Assembly: GCA_031273545.1 (NCBI GenBank)
Contig: JAISRQ010000056.1
Span: forward strand, 1-30,271
DNA length: 30,271 nt
Direction: 5' to 3'
From: Holosporales bacterium
Lineage (GTDB): Bacteria > Pseudomonadota > Alphaproteobacteria > BNTO01
The position numbers and the translations under genes are program-made. Below, one piece after another: positions 7,591-15,193 of this stretch; the stretch's first letter is position 1; each line of letters starts with the position of its first letter. The notes under the pieces were generated by a model. The model had not been told where the DNA came from. It made no database searches and saw only the letters and a program-made list of their open reading frames with translations.

Positions 7591-8358
7591 TTGACGAAAC
7601 TATTGATCAACATATTGTTCGCATTGAACAAAATAAAAAATGTAATATTTCCGCCTGTTTGCTCGTTTTGTGGAACGGAAACAGAGGATTACTATGCAAT
7701 TTGCCCTCGCTGCTGGCTCTCTCTTAGGTTCATAAACAGGAACATTTGTCGGATTTGCGGCTGCTTATTAAAGCGAAGCGAGCAAGAGGACAAAACATCC
7801 CCATCTGCACAATGTTGCTCAGAATGCAGCAAGCTAAGAAATTCATCAGACATAACGGTACTAGCATCCATTGTGTATGATGATTTTTCTAAGCAATTCA
7901 TTCTGCGTTTAAAAGACAAGAATGAACCTCATTTTGCATTGGTTTTCGCAAAATTCTTTCATGAGCATGATTTCGACGGGATTGACTACATCGTCCCAGT
8001 GCCAATTCATTCTAGGCGCCTATTAACGCGAACGTATAACCAATCTGCACTATTGGCTCTTGGAATAAAATGCTGGTACCCAAAGTGCCCTGAGGTAAAC
8101 CTTCATGTATTGATTAGAAATCGTTATACTCCAAAACAAAAAGGAAAAGATACCGTAGAGCGAGCTAAAAATGTTCAAGACTGTATTAGCGTTCCTTCCC
8201 GTATGCGCAATCTCGTAAAGGGAAAACGCATTGCCGTGGTAGATGATGTCGCTGCGTCAGGCGCAACACTTGCCGAATGCAAGAAAGCTCTTGAGCAGGC
8301 AGGCGCGCTCGAGGTGCGATGCATTGCGTTGGCAAAAACAGCGAGGGCAGGTGCATAA
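7591..8358 (+). CDS. comF: ComF family protein (phosphoribosyltransferase-like)
   Basis: ComF-family proteins join an N-terminal Cys-rich zinc region to a phosphoribosyltransferase domain; in competent bacteria they help handle incoming single-stranded DNA, and elsewhere the role is unclear. Visible here: Cys pairs CSFC (24-27), CPRC (38-41), CRICGC (53-58) and CCSEC (75-79); VPVPIHSRRLLTRTYNQS (135-152); and the PRPP-binding loop VVDDVAASGATL (216-227). Length 255 is normal. No in-frame ATG occurs before residue 205, so the start must be a rarer codon; TTG at 7591 is the outermost and TTG at 7603 or 7615 are alternatives. There is no clear ribosome-binding site. The family call is firm, the start is not. 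Confidence 0.88.
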   Translation: MTKLLINILFALNKIKNVIFPPVCSFCGTETEDYYAICPRCWLSLRFINRNICRICGCLLKRSEQEDKTSPSAQCCSECSKLRNSSDITVLASIVYDDFSKQFILRLKDKNEPHFALVFAKFFHEHDFDGIDYIVPVPIHSRRLLTRTYNQSALLALGIKCWYPKCPEVNLHVLIRNRYTPKQKGKDTVERAKNVQDCISVPSRMRNLVKGKRIAVVDDVAASGATLAECKKALEQAGALEVRCIALAKTARAGA

Positions 8359-8461
8359 AGGAAAGAAGCGCGGCCCAGCCTTCGTAACTGAGCTACAGGA
8401 ACGTGCAAGAAAAGTGCCCCCGCTATTGGTAAAGTTCGAAGGATTAAATCGTCTGTTTTAA
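8351..8461 (+). CDS. Possible short basic ORF overlapping the end of comF
   Basis: A GTG at 8351 overlaps the comF stop (8356-8358) and opens a 36-residue frame starting VHKGKKRGPAFVTELQERAR and ending at the TAA 8459-8461. The composition is plausible for a small basic protein and the overlap would allow coupling. I recognise no family. It could equally be the decayed remains of a gene that once followed comF. Confidence 0.2.
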   Translation: MHKGKKRGPAFVTELQERARKVPPLLVKFEGLNRLF

Positions 8462-8472
8462 ATTGAATAATC

Positions 8473-8516
8473 GCAAATGCTTGTCTGCCTAAAAAGTCCG
8501 CAATCTATTAGGAACG
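8473..8516. repeat. Dispersed palindromic element, right half
   Basis: CAAATGCTTGTCTGCC then AAAAAGTCCGCAATCTATTAGG matches the right half of the element at 27056-27109 (AAGCTTTGTTCACC, AAAAGTCCGCAA). The left half is not clear. It lies about 10 bases past the open frame that follows comF. The remaining gene-free stretch up to 8816 holds only a palindrome at 8687-8700. Confidence 0.45.
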
Positions 8517-8686
8517 TGGGCATCCCCATAACCCGTCGAGTGAGAAGGGTGTTAATACCCAGATCGCCATGATACTTGCTTAAAAGGAAGTGATACATTG
8601 ACAAGACAAAATGACTCCAATCAAAGCATTCACCAAGAGACAATCTCTTTAAAAAGAACACTTGACTTTCATAACATTATAAGACA

Positions 8687-8700
8687 TCATAAGATTATGA
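8687..8700. promoter_or_regulatory. Palindrome upstream of the 8817 secreted gene
   Basis: TCATAAGATTATGA is an inverted repeat of TCATAA around two central bases. It lies 117 bases before the start codon and 20 bases after a TTGACT, so it could be an operator. No second site is seen. Confidence 0.25.
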
Positions 8701-8816
8701 GAGATACAATATTACACGAGTAAAAAACTAGGCGAATAGATAGGCGGGGATATTGTAGCGACGATAGCTATATGGCTTGGCTTAGTTCATTTATTAATAT
8801 ATAGGAGGATTTTATT

Positions 8817-9308
8817 ATGAAGAATTTTTGTAAGGCGCTGCTTGTTGCAGCAGTGAGTTTTGTCGCGTCAGAACAGGTGAGTTCAGGAGAACAATGGAGT
8901 CTGCGTGAAGTCGCTGAATGTTTCTTTGGTGGTGTGAAACCTGACAATAAGAGTGCTGACAGTATGATGGAGTTACTCCAAGCAAGTTTAAAAGAATTAC
9001 ATCAAGGAAATGTGCGCGCAGCCCATCTAAATGCCATAGAGGGTCTAGTTTATTTGGCACTTGCTCCGAATGACTTCTCGGGCGAAGTCGGCTATTCATT
9101 TAGCAATTGGAAGGATTGGGTTTCGTTAATTGATATAATCCAGTGCGGTGGAGTAGGAGAGGCCATAGCGACATATAGTGATGATCTTAGTTACACCGGA
9201 CAAATTGATGATATATATTTTAACGCGATGGAGGGTATAACTCGCTTAGATCTTCTTCCTTTGGTTAAATTTCAAGAAGAGGGCTACCTGCCTCCAGACT
9301 ATTTGTAA
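8817..9308 (+). CDS. Secreted protein of the MKNF-leader family, member 4
   Basis: This has 163 residues and is the only plus-strand member. The shared signal peptide MKNFCKALLVAAVSFVASEQ is followed by the family Trp motif (QWSLREVAECFF, 26-37). The mature part holds an internal repeat: HLNAIEGLVYLALAP (70-84) and YFNAMEGITRLDLLP (134-148). AGGAGG stands 9 bases before the ATG. Unlike the three minus-strand relatives, its far upstream sequence is different, so this copy has either moved under another promoter or diverged. It lies upstream of tRNA-Leu. The family is unknown to me; export is inferred from the leader. Confidence 0.82.
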   Translation: MKNFCKALLVAAVSFVASEQVSSGEQWSLREVAECFFGGVKPDNKSADSMMELLQASLKELHQGNVRAAHLNAIEGLVYLALAPNDFSGEVGYSFSNWKDWVSLIDIIQCGGVGEAIATYSDDLSYTGQIDDIYFNAMEGITRLDLLPLVKFQEEGYLPPDYL

Positions 9309-9413
9309 ATCACTGCTTGCAGTAACATTCGTAAAACAAGTAGAAATGAGATTCTTTCTCCTTTTCTCTTGTTTTTCTTATAAACAGATGCGTGTACCCA
9401 CTCCTCAGAAGAG

Positions 9414-9490
9414 TACGGATGTTTTGGGGAAAACAAACGTTTACGATTATTTGGTTTATTGTCCGCAATTTTTGTTGGCTCCCGGTATAT
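9414..9490. repeat. Dispersed palindromic element, inverted and degenerate copy
   Basis: Its right portion reads ATTGTCCGCAATTTTTGTTGG, the reverse of the usual start (compare CCCACAAAAATTACGGA at about 29068). AAACAAACGTTTACGA inside it recurs at about 5196-5210. It sits between the secreted gene at 8817 and tRNA-Leu. Confidence 0.4.
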
Positions 9491-9542
9491 GTATTGAGGT
9501 GCGCCTGATATTTTGTTAGGTTTAAACGTAGAACGCAATCGT

Positions 9543-9627
9543 GTGGCCGTGGTGAAATTGGTAGACACGCCAGGTTTAGGTCCTGGTAGCTAACGCTATG
9601 GGGGTTCAAGTCCCTTCGGCCACACCA
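9543..9627 (+). tRNA. tRNA-Leu (anticodon UAG)
   Basis: The 85-nt gene folds as a class II tRNA. The acceptor stem GTGGCCG pairs with CGGCCAC, the anticodon stem CCAGG pairs with CCTGG around a TTTAGGT loop (anticodon TAG), the variable arm is long (around TAGCTAACGCTA), and the T-arm carries GTTCAAGTCC. The CCA end is encoded. It reads CUA codons, and others by wobble. tig starts 22 bases downstream. Confidence 0.97.
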
Positions 9628-9649
9628 GTTTTTATTAAAAGGTAAAAAA

Positions 9650-11242
9650 ATGCAGGTCAATAAAAAGGAGAACTCGTCCATTTCTTCTACGTATGTAATT
9701 ACCGTTTCTCCTTCAGAAATTGAACAGGAAGTGGATCTATGGTTGGGCAAAAAAGCCGAAACAGTGAAGATGGATGGGTTCCGAAAAGGAAAAGTTCCGA
9801 AAGATATAATTCGGAGGCAATACCTTGATCAAGCCGAAGCTGTATGTATCAAAGATTTAATACAAAAAGCATCAGATAATATCGTGAAAGAAGAGAAAAT
9901 AACTCTTTCTATCGCACCTGTTTACAGCATAAAGTCTTATTCGCGCGGAGCCGAGTTGGTTTTTGAGCTCACAATTGAGCGTCTGCCTGACTTCGAATTA
10001 AGTGATCACAAAAAACTAAATATTGAAAAGATTGTTTGCGAAGTGAGCCAGCAAGAATTGGACAACGCATATAACAGATTTGCCAGTAAATTTAGAGTGA
10101 AAACAGAAGTAGATCGTCCCGTACAAGAGGGTGATATCGTTTTGTTTAGTTGTGAAACCACTGTCGGCGGCAAATTAGTTGAGGAACTTAGCCATGAGGA
10201 AGAACGCCTTCCTATCGGATTTGGACTAGACTCTTTTCAAGTGGCAATATCTGACGCTATGATTGGAAAGTCGGCTGGGGAAGAATTCGAACTAACGACA
10301 CAAATACCAAAGGATGTTGAAGAGAAACGCTTCGCAGGTAAGCGCGCCGCCGTAAAGGGAAAAGTCCTCAGCGTATCGGAAATGAGACTCAGCGAAGTGA
10401 ACGAAGAAACGATACAGACGTCAGAATTTAAAACGATAGACGCTCTGAAGGAATCACTTGCAAAAAGGCTGAACCTGTACAGAGATTTACAATTGAATGC
10501 GTGCTGGAAGCGTGCCGTGTTGGATGCATTGGCAGATGAATATTCATTTGATGTTCCAGAATCTGTCGTGGCAAAAGACTTTGCAGAAATGTGGAGGGAC
10601 ATAAGAGAAGAGCTGGCACACGCGCGAGAAATTGACGACGAAGATGTTCGCGGTAAAACGGACGAAGAAGTCGCCCAGGAATACAGGGATTTGTCACGTC
10701 GTAGGGTGCGCTTAGGCTTGGTTATTGGGAAAATTTGCAATACCAGCAGTCTTGAGATCAGCCCCGATATGATCAATCGAGCAATTGAGAGTCAGTGCCT
10801 ACAATTTCCGATGATGCGTGGTATTCTGCAGGATTATTACTTCAAGAATCCTAGCAGTTTGCAGCGTTTTGTTCCTGAATTGCTTGAAAGTTTGGTAGTA
10901 AAAAAGATACTGGAGGAGGCGACTGTTACGGAAAAGACTATGTCATTAGAGGAGTTATTTGCTCACTTGAAGGAAATCTTGCCGGATGACGAGTACGACC
11001 GTTTGGTTGACGGATACAAATATGAGTATTTAAGAGAGGAAACACAAGAAGATGCCTCGGAGAATGACTTATCCAAAGAAGATGTGATAGGCCTGATGGA
11101 GGGAATGGCAGCCCTACAAGAAGAATTAGATGACGAGGATGACGACAACGACGATGATGGTGACGAAGATGAAGATGAAGATGAAGATGAAGACTCAACC
11201 AAGCAAGTTGTCGAAGCAGACGATAGTTTGCAGATCGGGTGA
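9650..11242 (+). CDS. tig: Trigger factor, with an unusually long acidic C-terminal tail
   Basis: Trigger factor is the ribosome-bound chaperone and prolyl isomerase that meets nascent chains at the exit tunnel. The ribosome-docking signature GFRKGKVP is at residues 43-50, followed by a middle region in the FKBP-like position and a long C-terminal helical chaperone domain. Length is 530; typical proteins have about 430-490. The excess is a tail, residues about 485-530, almost entirely Asp and Glu, encoded partly by repeated GATGAA units at about 11162-11193. AAGG is 8 bases upstream of the ATG. The gene lies right after tRNA-Leu, and tsaB overlaps its stop. clpP, a usual neighbour, is not here. 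Confidence 0.95.
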   Translation: MQVNKKENSSISSTYVITVSPSEIEQEVDLWLGKKAETVKMDGFRKGKVPKDIIRRQYLDQAEAVCIKDLIQKASDNIVKEEKITLSIAPVYSIKSYSRGAELVFELTIERLPDFELSDHKKLNIEKIVCEVSQQELDNAYNRFASKFRVKTEVDRPVQEGDIVLFSCETTVGGKLVEELSHEEERLPIGFGLDSFQVAISDAMIGKSAGEEFELTTQIPKDVEEKRFAGKRAAVKGKVLSVSEMRLSEVNEETIQTSEFKTIDALKESLAKRLNLYRDLQLNACWKRAVLDALADEYSFDVPESVVAKDFAEMWRDIREELAHAREIDDEDVRGKTDEEVAQEYRDLSRRRVRLGLVIGKICNTSSLEISPDMINRAIESQCLQFPMMRGILQDYYFKNPSSLQRFVPELLESLVVKKILEEATVTEKTMSLEELFAHLKEILPDDEYDRLVDGYKYEYLREETQEDASENDLSKEDVIGLMEGMAALQEELDDEDDDNDDDGDEDEDEDEDEDSTKQVVEADDSLQIG

Positions 11243-12027
11243 CTTCCATTTTAGTAAATAAGGTAAATTTCAGCATGATGGAGACAGAACACGACACGAG
11301 CGACGAGGCAAGTATGAGGATCGGGGTGAATGCCCGCCCCGTACTCTCAATCTACCTGGATAGGAAGCGCGGGTACGCAGCCTCCGTCGTAAAAGGGCAA
11401 AGGCGTGGACATGAGTGCGTATGGATGGATGGCTCGCCGCCCACTGCCGGGATTGTTCCACTTGTTCAGGAAGTGTTGATCGCAGATTCTGTGTTCTTGC
11501 ACGAGATTGGTGTGATCATTATGCCGAAGGGGCCAACATCTTTTACGACTCAACGGATAATGTCGACCATGGCAAAGTCCATAAAGTTTGTGGCGTCGCA
11601 CTGTTCAGTGTTCGCGCCATCCCAGTTTCATGTAATAGCGTTTGCAGGAAGGAATTTTATTCCTGAAGGGCAACGCTTTTTAGTGGTATTGAATTCGTAC
11701 AATTGCGGTTTTTTTGGGGCAGTGTTTGAAAACCGCGAATGCAAGCCCAAAATGGTTAATCCCGCATCGTATTACGACAAAAAGACGGGCTTTAGTTTTA
11801 TAGATAGGCACGCGGACATTCCGTTTGTCACAGATTTTTCAAAGAAGTCATTAGACAATGTCCTGTTTAGTGGATTGAACAAAGATAACCAAGTGCAACT
11901 CCCGGACGTAAACTTAGCAGAAATGCAAATTGATCTGTACGAAAGCAGTGTAAGGGACGAGGGCTTCGATTATGCATCGTTTCAGCCGTATTGCTTGGAT
12001 ACGCCCATGTATCGCAAAACAGCGTGA
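11239..12027 (+). CDS. tsaB: Divergent TsaB-like protein (tRNA t6A synthesis)
   Basis: TsaB is the TsaD partner in the complex that makes N6-threonylcarbamoyladenosine on ANN-reading tRNAs. The pattern here fits: an ASKHA-like start (ARPVLSIYLDRKRGYAASVV), then MPKGPTSFTTQRIMSTMAKS at about 96-114 in the place of the usual GPGSFTGLR motif, and a C-terminus ending in FQPYCLDTPMYRK, like the usual PLYLR-P ending. Several key positions differ, so this is a diverged member. Starts: GTG at 11239 overlaps the tig stop; ATG at 11275 has a weak AAGG and may be the real start. Co-transcribed with tig. Confidence 0.65.
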   Translation: MTSILVNKVNFSMMETEHDTSDEASMRIGVNARPVLSIYLDRKRGYAASVVKGQRRGHECVWMDGSPPTAGIVPLVQEVLIADSVFLHEIGVIIMPKGPTSFTTQRIMSTMAKSIKFVASHCSVFAPSQFHVIAFAGRNFIPEGQRFLVVLNSYNCGFFGAVFENRECKPKMVNPASYYDKKTGFSFIDRHADIPFVTDFSKKSLDNVLFSGLNKDNQVQLPDVNLAEMQIDLYESSVRDEGFDYASFQPYCLDTPMYRKTA

Positions 12028-12085
12028 GAAGCGCCGCAAGCACTCTCGGCCGTTTTGGCTGACGGTTAGTAGGGGGCCCTCTTGT

Positions 12086-12745
12086 TTACTGCAGCTCCCG
12101 CAAGGAGGTTAGCAGTAACTCGATCTTGTATTCCCCTTTGGAAAGCTGATAAAGCAAAGAATCCTTAGAAAAGTCCTGTCCTCTGATCATGGCCGCATCG
12201 CGTTCCTTCTTCATGCCCAGAAAATAATCCGCAGTGTCGCGAATAATTCTTTCGAGCTTCGAAAACCGATTATTAGCAAGACGGACTTCTGACCATTGAT
12301 TCTCCCAGAGAGTTGCGATGTTTTCCAGTTTTTCTTCAAATTCTGAGGCTTGGTGAGACATTCGATCATTCGATTCTTGAAGCAATTCTATTTGGGACGT
12401 GAGTGTTGAGTTTTGGTGTCGTTCGATTGCTAACTGCTGTTCTAGTTCTTCGCGCTGTTCATTCAAAAGATCTACAATTTGGTTTGACATAGATATTTTT
12501 TCATTTTTGGCAGCGTTATCTTCCCTTAATGCATTCAGATTTGCTGTTGCCTCATTAAGTTGGAAAGCAATTTCATTCTTCGCGAAGATTGTCTCGTTTA
12601 ATTTTTGTCTAGCGCACCTGTACAATATTTCAAGCTCACTGTCGGAAAAAGCAACATCGACTTCACATTGTGCGATACCTTGAGCCAAAAGCGTTGTCAT
12701 AAACAACAATCCACCCAGTGCGAAACTTTTTTTATTTGTATACAT
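12086..12745 (-). CDS. Secreted coiled-coil protein of unknown function
   Basis: From the chosen ATG the protein has 219 residues. It begins MYTNKKSFALGGLLFMTTLL, a signal peptide with probable cleavage after GIAQC or nearby. Residues about 50-160 are rich in Gln, Glu, Asn and Leu with heptad spacing (LLNEQREELEQQLAIERH), a long coiled coil. The frame extends 15 codons upstream to 12790, but that part would precede the signal peptide. It converges with tsaB, leaving 58 bases between them. The family is unknown; envelope-associated coiled-coil proteins such as YbgF/CpoB-like proteins are an analogy only. Confidence 0.75.
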   Translation of the reverse strand: MYTNKKSFALGGLLFMTTLLAQGIAQCEVDVAFSDSELEILYRCARQKLNETIFAKNEIAFQLNEATANLNALREDNAAKNEKISMSNQIVDLLNEQREELEQQLAIERHQNSTLTSQIELLQESNDRMSHQASEFEEKLENIATLWENQWSEVRLANNRFSKLERIIRDTADYFLGMKKERDAAMIRGQDFSKDSLLYQLSKGEYKIELLLTSLRELQ

Positions 12746-12831
12746 ATGTAACTCACGTAAAAACAGCCAAACCTTAGAGTAATAATACATGACGGATAGT
12801 TAATTAAACGCTAATATAGTTTTTTCAAGAA

Positions 12832-14058
12832 TCATTCGTCACGCAATATCAAAGAATACGCGTACTGCAAGTCATCTACGCTAATGCAGTAAGGAGGAAT
12901 GAAGTACATAGTGTTTTGAAGTGGGCGCACAATCACGCCATTACGAAACATATGCGCAGACACGTCGTTCGCCTGCTGTGAGGATTCGAACTCAAATGCC
13001 GCAATTGTGCCAAGCGTCCTCTTGCTCGTGACGTTAGGAAGCCCCTCCGCCAAGCAGTCGCGGTGAGTCTTCGCAATGTTAAGTATCTGGGACTGCGTTT
13101 CGGCCCTGTGCAATATTTCTAAGGATTTTATCGCAGCTGCACATGCGATTGGGTTTGCCGTGTACGAATGCCCATGAATAAACGCTTTTTTCCAGTCATC
13201 TGAGTAAAACGCCTCATACACAGAGTCAGTAGCAATCGTTAACGCAAGTGGCAAAAAACCGCCAGTTATTCCTTTTGATAAGCAAATTAAATCTGGTATG
13301 ACGCCTGTTTGGTCCATGGCAAACATAGTGCCCGTCCGAAAAAAACCCGTCATTACTTCATCAAATATAACCAATATTCCATATTTTCTTACTTCGTCGA
13401 CGATTTTCTCTAAAAACTCGGCCCTGTACATTTTCATGCCAGCCGCCCCTTGGACTAACGGCTCAACGATCAGCGCACACACGTGTTCGGCGCGCGCATC
13501 CAAGAAACACTTCAGCTTTTCAAGGGAGGCCTCCTCTTCCTCAATTGTATTCGGAAAGCTCACTGTAAATGTTTTAAAAAAGAATTCCGAAAAAGTAGAA
13601 TGATATTGCGAATCGTTTCCAGCTGCACTCATTGCGCCAATTGTGTCGCCATGATATGCGCCTTCTAGGTTTATGTAAATATTTCGGCCACTTATTCCTT
13701 GATTTTTGAAATACTGATACGCCATCTTCAGGGCGACTTCTACTGCAGTGGAGCCATCATCAGAGAAAAAGAAGCGCCGCAATTGCTTCGGCAAAAAGCC
13801 CGCAAGTTTGTCGCAAAGTTCCTCGGCGGGCGCATGGGAAAAGCCTGCGAAGATCACGTGTTCAAGGATGCAGGCCTGCTTGTATATTGCATCGGCAATT
13901 TCCTTATTGGCGTGCCCGAGGATGTTCACCCACCAACTTGAGATCATGTCAATATATTGGCGTCCATCCTCTGCAAAAAGGTGCGCCCCGCTACCTCGTG
14001 ATATCTTTACGGAGGGGGAAGCCGTTTTTTCCTGCGTGAATGGTCGCCAAATTGCCAT
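12832..14058 (-). CDS. bioA: Adenosylmethionine-8-amino-7-oxononanoate aminotransferase
   Basis: BioA converts KAPA to DAPA in biotin synthesis, using S-adenosylmethionine as amino donor and PLP as cofactor. Family marks are clear: WRPFTQ (4-9), SSWWVNILGHAN (40-51), the phosphate-binding FFFSDDGSTAVEVALK (96-111), GAYHGDT (133-139), EPLVQGAAGM (199-208), FDEVMTGFFRTG (232-243), the PLP lysine K262 in LSKGITGG, HGHSYTANPIACAAA, and RPLQNTMYFIPPY near the end. Length 408 is slightly short but complete. GGAG lies 9 bases upstream. No other bio gene is within the window. A fragment of the dispersed repeat (CCCCAAAGGT, 14079-14090 region) lies just upstream. Confidence 0.93.
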   Translation of the reverse strand: MAIWRPFTQEKTASPSVKISRGSGAHLFAEDGRQYIDMISSWWVNILGHANKEIADAIYKQACILEHVIFAGFSHAPAEELCDKLAGFLPKQLRRFFFSDDGSTAVEVALKMAYQYFKNQGISGRNIYINLEGAYHGDTIGAMSAAGNDSQYHSTFSEFFFKTFTVSFPNTIEEEEASLEKLKCFLDARAEHVCALIVEPLVQGAAGMKMYRAEFLEKIVDEVRKYGILVIFDEVMTGFFRTGTMFAMDQTGVIPDLICLSKGITGGFLPLALTIATDSVYEAFYSDDWKKAFIHGHSYTANPIACAAAIKSLEILHRAETQSQILNIAKTHRDCLAEGLPNVTSKRTLGTIAAFEFESSQQANDVSAHMFRNGVIVRPLQNTMYFIPPYCISVDDLQYAYSLILRDE

Positions 14059-14194
14059 GATTATACTCCATTATAAAACCCCAAAGGTAGCTGTGTTATT
14101 GCGGACTTCCGATAGTCAGATGCGGACGATTATTCAACCCCTGCCACGACTTACTTAAGCCAACAGGTGTCCAATTAATTGACATACAGCCTTT

Positions 14195-14992
14195 CTAATT
14201 AACAATACTTGCCTTTCGCTTATACGCCCTAGACGCGCTGAACGGAATTGACGCCAGGTAGGCCCCTCCAGTTAACAGAACGACAAGCCACGGAAAGCTA
14301 TATGCAAACCCCAGGTAAATTACGCCACCAAGCAAGACGGACATCGTATGCTTGTTTGATATAGCGCGCTCCTTGTGGCCAGGCAGAAAAGTCGGAATCC
14401 GACTCACCACCAAGCAAGACACAGCAATTGTCCAAAGGCCATACGCCCAAGCGGGAAACGACAAGCCAAACCCTTGATGCGCCATAATCGGAAGCAGCAA
14501 CAAGTACGCCCCAGCAGGAGCCGGCACGCCTGTCCCGAAGCCATCCATCCACACAGGGTCGGAGCGCTCTATGCTGCGCGTGTTAAACCGTGCCAAGCGA
14601 AGGGCCATGCACATAGCGAATAACAAGGACACAGCCCACCCTAAATTGCCAAGCAGGTTTAAGGAGTGCATGTACGCAATAATGGCAGGGGAAATCCCAA
14701 ACGTAGCAGAATCCGACAGCGAATCCAGCTCTGCGCCAAATCTGCTGGACACACCAAGCTTGCGAGCCGTGCGACCGTCTATTCCGTCGAAAAATGCTGC
14801 AAGTAATATGGAGACAATGGCAGCAGTCATGTTGCCGATAAACGCCATATGCACACCGGATATTCCACAACACATTCCGCTAAGCGTCAGAATGTTTGGA
14901 ACAAATGACCGGATCGAAGGACGACGAAGAGGTTTATGACGTCGCCTCTTTCTACGCGCGCGCGGCTCCTGCAGTTCATTAGGATGCAACAT
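14195..14992 (-). CDS. pssA: CDP-diacylglycerol-serine O-phosphatidyltransferase
   Basis: PssA makes phosphatidylserine, the precursor of phosphatidylethanolamine, from CDP-diacylglycerol and serine in the inner membrane. The CDP-alcohol phosphotransferase motif is perfect: Asp72-Gly73-x2-Ala76-Arg77-x8-Gly86-x3-Asp90-x3-Asp94. Hydrophobic segments follow through the rest of the 265 residues, as expected. The N-terminus carries a basic stretch (RARRKRRRHKPLRR). The frame is open to 15046, but AGGAG stands 7 bases before the ATG at 14992, which decides the start. The gene lies about 135 bases upstream of bioA on the same strand and may share a transcript. No psd is adjacent. Confidence 0.93.
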   Translation of the reverse strand: MLHPNELQEPRARRKRRRHKPLRRPSIRSFVPNILTLSGMCCGISGVHMAFIGNMTAAIVSILLAAFFDGIDGRTARKLGVSSRFGAELDSLSDSATFGISPAIIAYMHSLNLLGNLGWAVSLLFAMCMALRLARFNTRSIERSDPVWMDGFGTGVPAPAGAYLLLLPIMAHQGFGLSFPAWAYGLWTIAVSCLVVSRIPTFLPGHKERAISNKHTMSVLLGGVIYLGFAYSFPWLVVLLTGGAYLASIPFSASRAYKRKASIVN

Positions 14993-15193
14993 GCTGTGCT
15001 CCTGAATAAAAAAATCCCAACCGAAGGTAAATGTACAAGAAAACAACGCACCTCGTCAAACAACGCAGACATTCGCCAAACAACGACACAGGAAGTTCGT
15101 GGTGTTGGCCTGCAACACCGGACTGCGCATTGTTGTCGCAGCCCGATTTTTATTGAAACGTTGATATGACCCTTCTCTAAAAGCGTTTTAACC

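Noticed and set aside
10237..10776. 179-codon minus-strand frame inside tig
   Set aside because: Shadow of the trigger factor gene; Ser-rich composition arises from the complementary strand of Glu/Lys codons.
10963..11202. Poly-serine minus-strand frame
   Set aside because: It is the antisense of the Asp/Glu repeat tail of trigger factor, not a real low-complexity protein.
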